From: Nocardia huaxiensis
GTDB lineage: Bacteria > Actinomycetota > Actinomycetes > Mycobacteriales > Mycobacteriaceae
Assembly: GCF_013744875.1 (NCBI RefSeq)
Contig: NZ_CP059399.1
Coordinates: 3,348,001 to 3,412,000 of the forward strand
DNA: 64,000 nucleotides
Direction of reading: 5' to 3'
Positions 47,448 to 57,372 of the stretch are shown here, piece by piece; within the stretch, counting starts at the first letter, position 1; each line of letters begins with the position of its first letter. The notes beneath the pieces are model-generated. The model was not told where the DNA came from. It did not search any database and saw only the letters and a list, made by a program, of their open reading frames with translations. The position numbers were made by a program, and so were the translations under genes.

Positions 47448-48371
47448 CTAGCTGGTGACGGTCAGTTGAGCCAGTTCAGCCAGCGCGGGGAGTTCCGCGG
47501 GTGTCTTCAGCGCCAGGTTCGGGGTGCCCTTGAGCTCCCGCTTGGCGATGCCGACCAGGGTGCCCGCGGGCGGCAACTCTGCCACCCCGGAAACACCTGC
47601 CGCACGGACGGTTTCGGTGCACAGGTCCCAGCGCACGGGCCGGGTGACCTGAGCCGCGAGCTTCTCGACCGCATCCTTACCGGATACGACCGGCTGCCCG
47701 TCGAAGTTCGACAGCAGCACCCGCGTGGGCTCGCCAGGCGCAATCTTGGCGATAGCCGCGGCCACGGCGTCCTGGGCAGGAGCCATGAACCGAGTATGGA
47801 AGGCGCCGGCCACAGGCAGGGCCCGGATACGGGCCTTCTCGGGCGGGTTCGCGGCGAGTTCCGCGAGCGCGTCCAGCCTACCGGCCGCCACGATCTGGCC
47901 CACCGCATTGCGGTTGGCCGGGATCAGGTCGAGTTCCTCGAGCCGCGCGAGCACGGCGGATTCGTCACCGCCGAGCACCGCGGACATACCCGTCGGCTCG
48001 AGTGCGCAAGCTTTGGCCATCTCCGCTCCGCGGATGGCGGCCAGTGCCACCGCGTCGTCGGCGGAGAGGACTCCGGCGACGGCAGCGGCGGCGAATTCGC
48101 CGACCGAGTGTCCGGCGACGATGGTATCCGCGGGAAGGGTTTCCTGCGGGATTTCCGCGAAAGCCAAAAGGGCAGCCGCGACGACCAGCGGCTGAGTCAC
48201 AGCCGTGTCGACGATCTCTTCAGCGGTCGCAGTGGTGCCCAACCGCAGCAGGTCCAGCCCGGAGGCGTTCGACCACGCATCGATGCGGGCAGCCGCACCG
48301 GGGAGTTCGAGCCACGGGGCGAGCATGCCGGGTGTCTGAGAGCCCTGTCCAGGGGCGAACAACGCGATCAC
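47448..48371 (-). CDS. fabD: Malonyl-CoA:ACP transacylase
   Basis: A 307-residue acyltransferase that loads malonyl from CoA onto AcpM. The start ALFAPGQGSQTPGML is the family N-terminus. The nucleophile is S89 in IVAGHSVGEFAAAAVAG, the malonyl-specificity region is ALPVAGAFHTRFM with the catalytic His, and the product-binding loop is LLSNFDGQPVVSG. First gene of the FAS-II operon. GTG 48371 is chosen; the in-frame extension upstream runs into the promoter and the operator at 48438-48458. The 127-bp gap after mabR holds the promoter. Confidence 0.95.
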   Translation of the reverse strand: MIALFAPGQGSQTPGMLAPWLELPGAAARIDAWSNASGLDLLRLGTTATAEEIVDTAVTQPLVVAAALLAFAEIPQETLPADTIVAGHSVGEFAAAAVAGVLSADDAVALAAIRGAEMAKACALEPTGMSAVLGGDESAVLARLEELDLIPANRNAVGQIVAAGRLDALAELAANPPEKARIRALPVAGAFHTRFMAPAQDAVAAAIAKIAPGEPTRVLLSNFDGQPVVSGKDAVEKLAAQVTRPVRWDLCTETVRAAGVSGVAELPPAGTLVGIAKRELKGTPNLALKTPAELPALAELAQLTVTS

Positions 48372-48437
48372 GCCTCTAAGAGAACACTGTGATGTGGCTC
48401 CCCGAAGATGTCGGCACGAATGAACCATGCGGAGCAG

Positions 48438-48458
48438 TTTTGTGGGGAGTCCACAAAA
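48438..48458. promoter_or_regulatory. MabR-type operator in the FAS-II promoter
   Basis: An 8-bp perfect inverted repeat TTTTGTGG / CCACAAAA with a 5-nt centre, 67 bp upstream of fabD and 41 bp after the mabR stop. It is the only AT-rich dyad in this gap. The mycobacterial regulator MabR binds a palindrome with TTTTGT and ACAAAA half-sites in the corresponding promoter, though the half-site spacing may differ. Confidence 0.7.
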
Positions 48459-48498
48459 GCGCAAGTCGCTCGCCGGGATCGTCCGATTTGGGGAAGCG

Positions 48499-49827
48499 TT
48501 ACATCCCATCTTTCGGATCTGTGACGGGAGTCACTCCAGTGGCAGGTGAGGGTGGTTCGTTACGGGTTCGTGTCAGCCGGCCTACTGTGGCAGCGACCCG
48601 GAGCACGTAGGCATCACGCGGATTGACCGGATCCCGGCCCGTGATGTCGGCGATTTTCTTCAGCCGGTAGCGCACCGTATTTGGATGAACGTACAGCAGA
48701 CGGGCGCAGGTCTCGACGGCTCCGCCGCAGTCCAGATACGCGTCCAGAGTGTCCGACAAATCAGCGCTGGCGGCGGCCAACGGTAGCACGAGGTGCTCGT
48801 TGAGGGCGTCAATGGCGGCCCGGTCGCCCAGCAGGGCGCGTTCGGGTAGGAGCTCGGAGGCGTTCACCGGGCGGGGCGCGCCGCGCCAGCCCACCACGGC
48901 CTCCATTCCGGCCATCGCCTCTATCGAGCTGTAGTGCGCGGCCGACAGCGTGCGCATGGTCGGACCGATCACGACGGGTCCGTCGGAGAAGGCCTCGGCG
49001 AGGATGTCGGCGAGGAACGGAGACGGATACATCGTCTCCCCAAGATGTCCGCTGACTACCATTACCAGCCGCGAACCCTGCACCACCGCGAGTGCTTTGC
49101 GGCCGTGCCGGGCGGCCACCGCATGTACGGATCCCACAACGGCGACCTGATCTTTGGGAGGCGTCCCAACCAGGACCGTCGCCGGGGCAGTGGCATCCCA
49201 GTTGAGAGTGGCCGCGCGCGAGAGCATTTCCGGGCCGGTGTCGCCGCGCACCACGGCGTCGACGACGAGAGCTTCCAATCGGGTGTCCCACGCGCCCCGG
49301 GATTCGGCGGCGCTCGCGTACACCGAGGCGGCCGCGAAACCGAGCTCACGCCCGTACCGCAGCACCGCCTCGGTGAGCGCCACCAGTTGCCGATCATTGC
49401 GAGCCAACGCGGGCAGCCACTGTTCGAAGAACTCCATGGCCACCCGGACCATGTCGACGGTCTGGCGCAGCGTGAGCCGCCGCGCCAGATCGTCCGGGAT
49501 GACTTGGAAGGCATCAAGGGAGAACCGGATATCCGATTCCGGATCCTGCAGCCATTCCAGGAAGTTCACCACCGCCGTCTGCACCAGCATCTGCACGCCG
49601 GCCCGCTGGGCGGCATCCAGATTGGCGAAGAACGGCAGCCGATCCTGCATGGACGCAACAGCTTCGGTCGACAGGCGACCGGAGAACTGCTTGACCCGCT
49701 TCAGAAGAGTGTCCGGAAGCGGATCGCGCGTCTGCCGATTCGGGGAGAGCGCGCCGGTGGGGAGGTACACCTCGTGTTCGGAGGAGCCTTCGTTGATCCG
49801 GCGCGGCCTCGGCGGTTTACGTTCCAC
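48499..49827 (-). CDS. mabR: PucR-family FAS-II regulator, MabR-like
   Basis: A 442-residue regulator. The middle region (LLKRVKQFSGRLSTEAVASMQDRLPFFANLDAAQRAGVQMLVQTAVVNFLEWLQDP) is the ligand-sensing part of mycobacterial Rv2242/MabR; a GGDEF-like or CdaR domain follows (VVDAVVRGDTGPEMLSRAATLNWDATAPATVLVG). The C-terminal PucR helix-turn-helix is YLDCGGAVETCARLLYVHPNTVRYRLKKIADITGRDP. MabR binds the fasII promoter and responds to long-chain acyl-CoA in mycobacteria. The order aceE-mabR-fabD is conserved. GTG 49827 is 15 bp after the aceE stop, so it may be co-transcribed with aceE. Confidence 0.9.
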   Translation of the reverse strand: MERKPPRPRRINEGSSEHEVYLPTGALSPNRQTRDPLPDTLLKRVKQFSGRLSTEAVASMQDRLPFFANLDAAQRAGVQMLVQTAVVNFLEWLQDPESDIRFSLDAFQVIPDDLARRLTLRQTVDMVRVAMEFFEQWLPALARNDRQLVALTEAVLRYGRELGFAAASVYASAAESRGAWDTRLEALVVDAVVRGDTGPEMLSRAATLNWDATAPATVLVGTPPKDQVAVVGSVHAVAARHGRKALAVVQGSRLVMVVSGHLGETMYPSPFLADILAEAFSDGPVVIGPTMRTLSAAHYSSIEAMAGMEAVVGWRGAPRPVNASELLPERALLGDRAAIDALNEHLVLPLAAASADLSDTLDAYLDCGGAVETCARLLYVHPNTVRYRLKKIADITGRDPVNPRDAYVLRVAATVGRLTRTRNEPPSPATGVTPVTDPKDGM

Positions 49828-49842
49828 GGTATTAATCGTGCG

Positions 49843-52722
<2,880 letters not shown>

Positions 52723-52921
52723 GACGTTAGCTCCTCGTACACAGGGGTGGGACATCTGATGGCGTCATTACCCCGGGTAACCGCTGGTGGACGGCATACC
52801 CGTAACGATTGTTCTGGGGCGCACCTCACATCCTTGTCGAGAGTGCGTCCCAGGTCATCATGTCAGCCGAGAATCCAGTACGGTTCTCCAGGGAACCGGC
52901 CTTGGCGAAACGGGGAGGACG

Positions 52922-53479
52922 ATGAAGCTGCTGAACCCACGTGGGTTCGGGATGTTGTGCACTGCGACGGCAGTCACTGCCGGGCTAGTTCTCGCAGGTT
53001 GCGCCAACGAGGTCGAGGGTACGCCGACGTTCAGCGAGGTCGAGGTGACCTCGTACAAGGCCGAAGCGTCGGCTTCCTCGGCGGCGGCGACGTCCTCGCG
53101 GCAGGCCGCGGCGCAGGCGCAATCGATCAGCGACAACTGCACGCCGTTCCGCAAAACCACGGGCACGGCTGTGGATCGCTACAACGAATTCGTCGACGCG
53201 CACGACGGAAACACCGCTGACCAGGCCGCCAAGCGGGACACCGCAGCGAACGCTTTGGACGATGCCGCACGCACGGTGGAATCACAGCTCACCTCGACCG
53301 GTGGTGCGCTGCCGGCGGATCTTTCGAAGAAGTTCACCGACTATGTGGCGGCGGCGCGGGCTTTGGCCGGCGCGGTGCGGCAGATGTCGAGCACCTCCAA
53401 TGTCGGACCTCTCAATGACGCGAGCCGCGCTGTGAACGACACGCTCAACGCGGTGCGGGACGCCTGCCCGGCCAAGTGA
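52922..53479 (+). CDS. Small lipoprotein in the Rv2240c position
   Basis: A 185-residue predicted lipoprotein: signal segment ending LVLAGC with C27, then an Ala/Ser-rich linker and a helical domain with a conserved-looking Cys pair (NCTPFRK and RDACPAK at the C-terminus). It is divergent from aceE, the place taken by Rv2240c in M. tuberculosis. Similarity to that protein is by position and length class only. GGGGAGG lies 3 nt before the ATG. No enzymatic motif is visible. Confidence 0.82.
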   Translation: MKLLNPRGFGMLCTATAVTAGLVLAGCANEVEGTPTFSEVEVTSYKAEASASSAAATSSRQAAAQAQSISDNCTPFRKTTGTAVDRYNEFVDAHDGNTADQAAKRDTAANALDDAARTVESQLTSTGGALPADLSKKFTDYVAAARALAGAVRQMSSTSNVGPLNDASRAVNDTLNAVRDACPAK

Positions 53480-53636
53480 CGGACTCGATCGGCGGCTGAC
53501 ACAGGCCGTTCGGCGCGCTGACACAGGTCTCACATACGACATTTAGGGTGCGATTTCGGCGGATCGGCTTGCGCTGGACGCGTTTACCATGTTCGCTTGC
53601 AACTACCTATTGTCGGGAGTTGAGGAGGACACCACC

Positions 53637-54059
53637 GTGGTCGCCGCGGCGGACGCGCAGAACTACGCTCAGAAGCTTGGCATTGCACACGGAATGGTGG
53701 TCCAGGAGCTGGGCTGGGACGAGGATACCGACGACGACTTGCGGGCGGGTATCGAGGAAACCATCGGTTCCGAGCTGCTGGACGAAGACACCGACGAGGT
53801 CGTCGATGTCGTCCTGCTCTGGTGGCGAGACGGAGATGGAGACCTGGTAGACGAACTCATGGATGTCGTCTCCCCGCTCTCCGACGACGGTGTCGTCTGG
53901 GTTCTCACCCCCAAGACCGGTCAGTCCGGCCATGTGGATCCCTCCGAAATCGCGGAGTCCGCCACCCCTGCCGGCCTGACGTCCACCACCCCCGTGAGCC
54001 TCGGCACCTGGACCGGTACCAAACTCACTCAGCCCAAGACGCCTTCGAAGCAGCGCTGA
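53637..54059 (+). CDS. DUF3052 family protein
   Basis: A 140-residue soluble, very acidic protein of the actinobacterial DUF3052 family (Rv2239c type): NYAQKLGIAHGMVVQELGWDEDTDDDLRAGIEE, VVLLWWRDGDGDLVDELMD and GVVWVLTPKTGQSGHVDPSEI. Function is unknown; the gene is conserved next to ahpE and near the FAS-II block. GAGGAGGA lies 7 nt before GTG 53637. In-frame ATG 53589 upstream lacks such a signal. It is probably co-transcribed with ahpE, which begins 101 bp later. Confidence 0.88.
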   Translation: MVAAADAQNYAQKLGIAHGMVVQELGWDEDTDDDLRAGIEETIGSELLDEDTDEVVDVVLLWWRDGDGDLVDELMDVVSPLSDDGVVWVLTPKTGQSGHVDPSEIAESATPAGLTSTTPVSLGTWTGTKLTQPKTPSKQR

Positions 54060-54159
54060 CCGCTTCGCTAAGGTTTCTTCGAACGGGCAACGGTTTTCGC
54101 TCGGACGGCGCGCACTGCTGCGCCGTCCGCGAAAGCGCGACAGGATGGAGGGTCCCCGC

Positions 54160-54624
54160 ATGCCGCTAGAGGTCGGCACGGTCGCACCGGACTTCACACT
54201 CAAGGACCAGAACAACCAAGAGGTCACCCTCTCCTCCTACCGAGGCGAAAAGAACGTCCTCCTGGTCTTCTACCCCCTCGCCTTCACCGGCATCTGCCAA
54301 GGCGAACTCTGCAAGGTCCGCGACGAACTCCCCAAGTTCCAGAACGACAACGCCGAGATCCTGGCCATCTCCGTAGGCCCGCCGCCCACCCACAAGATCT
54401 GGGCCGCCGAACAGGGCTACACCTTCCCCCTCCTCTCCGACTTCTGGCCGCACGGCGCGGTGGCCCAGCAGTACGGCGTCTTCAACGAAAAATCCGGCTA
54501 CCCCAACCGCGGAACCTTCGTCGTAGACAAGGACGGCATCATCCAGTTCGCCGAAATGAACGGCCCCGGCGAGCCCCGTGACCAGCAAGCTTGGGAAAAA
54601 GCCCTCGCCGCACTAGATTCATAA
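54160..54624 (+). CDS. ahpE: One-cysteine-type peroxiredoxin AhpE
   Basis: A 154-residue peroxiredoxin almost identical in motifs to M. tuberculosis AhpE (Rv2238c, 153 aa): YPLAFTGICQGEL with peroxidatic C46, AISVGPPPTHKIWAAEQ, FPLLSDFWPHGAVAQQYGVFNE and NRGTFVVDKDG. AhpE reduces fatty-acid hydroperoxides and peroxynitrite and is recycled by mycoredoxin/mycothiol. This copy has a further cysteine, C51 (GELCKV), five residues after C46, where the mycobacterial protein, from memory, has none. GGAGGG lies 7 nt before ATG 54160. A hairpin (54631-54648) ends the unit before tRNA-Val. Confidence 0.95.
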   Translation: MPLEVGTVAPDFTLKDQNNQEVTLSSYRGEKNVLLVFYPLAFTGICQGELCKVRDELPKFQNDNAEILAISVGPPPTHKIWAAEQGYTFPLLSDFWPHGAVAQQYGVFNEKSGYPNRGTFVVDKDGIIQFAEMNGPGEPRDQQAWEKALAALDS

Positions 54625-54630
54625 CCCGTT

Positions 54631-54648
54631 GCCCCGGAAGCCCGGGGC
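54631..54648 (+). terminator. Short terminator hairpin after ahpE
   Basis: GCCCCGG (54631-54637) pairs with CCGGGGC (54642-54648) over a 4-nt loop, between the ahpE stop and the tRNA-Val 5' end. Confidence 0.6.
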
Positions 54649-54652
54649 ATCC

Positions 54653-54724
54653 GGGCGTATAGCTCAGCGGTAGAGCACTGGTTTTACACACCAGCGGTCG
54701 GGGGTTCGATCCCCTCTGCGCCCA
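54653..54724 (+). tRNA. tRNA-Val (TAC anticodon)
   Basis: A 72-nt cloverleaf: acceptor GGGCGTA/TGCGCCC (one G-U pair), TAGCTCAG D-arm, anticodon TAC in the GGTTTTACACACC arm, T-arm GGGGGTTCGATCCCC, discriminator A54724. No CCA is encoded. Its 3' 37 nt plus two flanking bases are repeated at 55406-55444, showing use as an integration site. Confidence 0.96.
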
Positions 54725-54729
54725 CTCCG

Positions 54730-54758
54730 AACCGGCAGGTATCTGCCGGTTTCTTCTT
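54730..54758 (+). terminator. Rho-independent terminator of tRNA-Val
   Basis: AACCGGCAG (54730-54738) pairs with CTGCCGGTT (54743-54751) over a 4-nt loop, followed by a pyrimidine tail TCTTCTT. It lies inside the inserted segment, so the tRNA now uses a terminator brought by the element. Confidence 0.85.
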
Positions 54759-54794
54759 GCCCCACATGCCGATTCGTGGGGCAAACGTGGGGCA
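54758..54794. repeat. GTGGGGCA repeats, probable integrase arm-type sites
   Basis: One inverted copy (TGCCCCAC, 54758-54765) and two direct copies (54776-54783 and 54787-54794) lie about 32 bp inside the left attachment repeat. Such short repeats beside the core site are typical arm-binding sites of tyrosine integrases. Confidence 0.55.
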
Positions 54795-54915
54795 CCGGAG
54801 CGTAGCTTGCAGCTTGCTCGGTTCCTGTGCTTGCCAACGAGCTTCGAGTCGAGGGGCGTTGTGGACCTGCGAAAGAAGCTGCGTTTCTGACGGTGGCGCC
54901 AGCTATCGTTGTGAC

Positions 54916-55251
54916 ATGGCGTCACCAGCATCGCTTCCGTCCTCGCCGCAGGATGTTCCCGCAGCCGATCCAGCTGCGATTCGTGCTGCGCTAACGCCGG
55001 CGCTGCTGGCGGAGTTCGATCAGGAGTGGGCGATTGTGCTGGATCGAGCCAAAGAGTCCCACGAGCTCACCGGCGTGTTCGATCTGCTGAACAAGTGGCA
55101 GCACATTGTGGTGATGGAACGACGTTCGCCCGGCACCTATTTCGGTTTACTCGCGAAGGCTGAGCAGATTCTGCAGGCGGGTGGAAGTCGCGAGTCTGTC
55201 TCCATCGAGGATCATCGAGCCGCGATCCAACAGCGGCTGCAGGCCGGCTGA
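54916..55251 (+). CDS. DUF6247-type protein, probable antitoxin-side partner
   Basis: A 111-residue soluble protein. The central part AIRAALTPALLAEFDQEWAIVLDRAKESHELTGVFDLLNKWQHI matches the pattern of the actinobacterial DUF6247 family, whose genes commonly stand directly before a RelE/ParE-like toxin gene. Here the following toxin frame is broken. TATCGT lies 6 nt before the ATG, matching a leaderless start. It is the only intact gene of the tRNA-Val element. The antitoxin role is inference from the family's gene order. Confidence 0.72.
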   Translation: MASPASLPSSPQDVPAADPAAIRAALTPALLAEFDQEWAIVLDRAKESHELTGVFDLLNKWQHIVVMERRSPGTYFGLLAKAEQILQAGGSRESVSIEDHRAAIQQRLQAG

Positions 55252-55267
55252 GGCATCGGCGCAGCCT

Positions 55268-55376
55268 ATGTACCGAATAATCGTTGACCCTGCGGTCGAC
55301 GAGCAACTTGATGCGCCGCTCCTTGGTCGTCCTGGTCGACTCGGACGGTAACGAGGTCGAACTGCAGGTTGCCTAA
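55268..55376 (+). pseudogene. Broken RelE-like toxin gene
   Basis: ATG 55268 begins MYRIIVDPAVDEQLDA, a typical RelE-like toxin N-terminus in actinomycetes, but the frame ends after 27 codons. A second frame from 55311 gives RRSLVVLVDSDGNEVELQVA, which could be the toxin's last strands. About 40-50 codons of the middle appear deleted, so no functional toxin is made. Confidence 0.5.
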
Positions 55377-55610
55377 CCGTTTCGGTGGATGGCCGGAAGG
55401 TTTAGACACCAGCGGTCGGGGGTTCGATCCCCTCTGCGCCCACTTCGAAAGTTCCTGGCCGAGAGCCGGATTCATTCTCTTCATCGTCAAGCCCTTGGTT
55501 CTTGTGGTTCCGGTTGGGCGAGCGATATGAAACGCTTCGATTTCAAAAGTGCTCGCTGGGTGAGTTGAGCGGGCCTGTCGCAACGACTCGGAGTAAGGAT
55601 CGTCGGATCG

Positions 55611-56039
55611 ATGAAGAGTGCAGGACTGGCCGCGGTGGCTGCGGGTGCGTTGTTCCTCCCGGTTGGGCTGGCGCCGTCGGCGTCCGCGGAGGTGGAGGAT
55701 ATTCACGTCACTGCCTGGGGCGGGGGCGAATATCAGGTCGCATGCGATTACGTCGGAGCGAGCTGCAACATCATGGTCCGCATGTTCGGCGCCGACTACA
55801 CCCTGCCCGCGACAGTGACGATCAATGGTCGCGCCCTCGATTCGGCGGAACGTACGGATTACCCTGACCGGCAGCGCAGTGCGATCCAGGGGACGTGGCG
55901 ACCGGCGGCGAAGGGTGCGTACACGATCGTTGCCACCCAGGGGGCCTCGACCAAGTCGCTCGTCGTTCAGATCACCGGGGACGCCAAGATCGGCACCGGT
56001 TCGCTGTCGGGTCTGCTGCCCAGTGGCTCGGGTAGCTGA
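55611..56039 (+). CDS. Secreted protein of unknown function
   Basis: A 142-residue exported protein: signal peptide MKSAGLAAVAAGALFLPVG... with ASA cleavage near residue 26, then a beta-rich domain with one likely disulfide (VACDYVGASCNIMV) and a Gly/Ser tail. It resembles small immunoglobulin-like secreted proteins of Nocardia in general character only. AAGGATCG lies 5 nt before the ATG. It is the first gene past the right attachment repeat, in a run of secreted or membrane genes. Confidence 0.8.
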   Translation: MKSAGLAAVAAGALFLPVGLAPSASAEVEDIHVTAWGGGEYQVACDYVGASCNIMVRMFGADYTLPATVTINGRALDSAERTDYPDRQRSAIQGTWRPAAKGAYTIVATQGASTKSLVVQITGDAKIGTGSLSGLLPSGSGS

Positions 56040-56132
56040 TAGCTGTGTGGCCGGCGGGGTGATCGATCGCGGGGTCTGATAGGAACGGTGCGCACTGTTC
56101 GGGTGGATTCATGCGGGTCGGAGGGGTTAGGG

Positions 56133-57173
56133 GTGGTGGGTGTGCGGCCTGGTTGGTGGGCCATGGGAGTTGTGGGAATCCTTGCGGGCGCGGTTGTCGC
56201 TTGTGGGGCGGAGGATTCCGTTTCGGCGGAGTCGGGTGAGCGTTCGGCGGTGTACAGCGATCCGTGCGCGATGCCCGATGAGGCGCTGGCCGCTGGCGGT
56301 CTCGTCGGTGCGGACAAGATGCCGGGAACCATGGGGGTCGAGTTCAATGGGTGGAAGGGGTGCAGATGGAAGACCACGGCCGGCTGGTACACGGTCGCGC
56401 TGTATACGGGTCCGCGGAAGCTCGCTGATTTCCAAGAGGATTCCATTTTCCGGCAGGAGTTCGCGCCTGTGGCGACAACGACTCTCGGGGATCGGGATGC
56501 GGTCGTATTCGCGGCTGCCTGGGACCCGAGTCGCCGGGAAATGTGCCATATCGGTGTGGAGACCTCCACGGGGATGGCGCTGTTCCGGGCGAGCACTTTC
56601 GTTCCCGAAGGACAGCAGCCGGCGGGCGATGTCTGCGCCGAAATCACCAGGGTGGGAACCGAACTCGTCGACTATCTGCCGACGGCGGTTGATGCTGCGG
56701 GGCCGCCGACCAGCTCCACCGCGCCGGTGCGCTCCGAATCCGACGTCTTGGCGCTGTTCGGGAATCTCGATCCGTGCGCTGTTGTCACGCCGGCCGAGGT
56801 GGAACAGCTGACCGGCACGGCTGGCTTGACGGGCGAGCGGACGGTCAGCGTGGAGGGGCGGACTGTCAGTTGTGCCTGGGGTGGTGAACGGCCCTCGCTT
56901 CAGGTCGATTTCCATGGGCTCGTCAAGGATGACTACACGATCGTTCCGCCTAATGAGCGCAGTCGGCAGGTGAGTGCGAAGGTGGGGCGGAATGTCGATG
57001 TCACCGGGTATGACGCGACCGACTGCATGGCCATGACGCTGTATGACGGACCGCGTCGGATGGTGTCGAGCGCCGTTGATCCGGCGGGTGATGCGACGGT
57101 CGAGGGCGGGGTTTGCCAGCGGGCCGAGCCGGTTTTCGAAAGCGTTCTGGCGGAACGTATTCCGTGGGCGTGA
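56133..57173 (+). CDS. DUF3558-type lipoprotein with two tandem domains
   Basis: A 346-residue predicted lipoprotein with the lipobox VVAC (C24). Two DUF3558-like units are present: the first begins SDPCAMPDEAL with a second Cys in GWKGCRW; the second begins LDPCAVVTPAEVEQLTG with a second Cys in TVSCAWGG. This family is abundant on the surface of mycolate-containing actinomycetes and has no proven function. Start choice: GTG 56133 with GGAGGGG 6 nt upstream places the lipobox correctly; GTG 56136 and 56088 are alternatives. It may be co-transcribed with the next gene, 200 bp on. Confidence 0.8.
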   Translation: MVGVRPGWWAMGVVGILAGAVVACGAEDSVSAESGERSAVYSDPCAMPDEALAAGGLVGADKMPGTMGVEFNGWKGCRWKTTAGWYTVALYTGPRKLADFQEDSIFRQEFAPVATTTLGDRDAVVFAAAWDPSRREMCHIGVETSTGMALFRASTFVPEGQQPAGDVCAEITRVGTELVDYLPTAVDAAGPPTSSTAPVRSESDVLALFGNLDPCAVVTPAEVEQLTGTAGLTGERTVSVEGRTVSCAWGGERPSLQVDFHGLVKDDYTIVPPNERSRQVSAKVGRNVDVTGYDATDCMAMTLYDGPRRMVSSAVDPAGDATVEGGVCQRAEPVFESVLAERIPWA

Positions 57174-57372
57174 CGGGCAGGGGCTGGATCACGGGTGGAT
57201 CCGGCAACGGCGGCGAGGCGCGTGGCGTCTGTAGAGGGCCTCGGCGGCCGCACTCAATTCCCTCTTGGCGCAACACGTCACACATCAGGCGCTGAAGGTC
57301 CTCGACGTAGGGGTCCGGAAAATCATAGAAAGGACTACTGCAAACCGAGAGTGTTGGAGGGGGCCGACCTCC

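Larger units (their letters stand above)
54688..55444. mobile_element. Collapsed integrative element at tRNA-Val, bounded by 39-bp direct repeats
   Basis: The left repeat 54688-54726 is the tRNA 3' end (ACACCAGCGGTCGGGGG... to CCCACT) and the right repeat 55406-55444 is identical over all 39 bp. This is the usual footprint of tyrosine-integrase insertion into a tRNA gene. Only about 680 bp remain between the repeats: a terminator, GTGGGGCA repeats, a DUF6247 gene and a broken toxin gene. No integrase or excisionase gene is left. Confidence 0.82.

Noticed and set aside
55406..55444. Second tRNA-Val gene
   Set aside because: Only the anticodon 3' arm and T-arm are present; the acceptor 5' strand and D-arm are missing, so it is an attachment-site copy.
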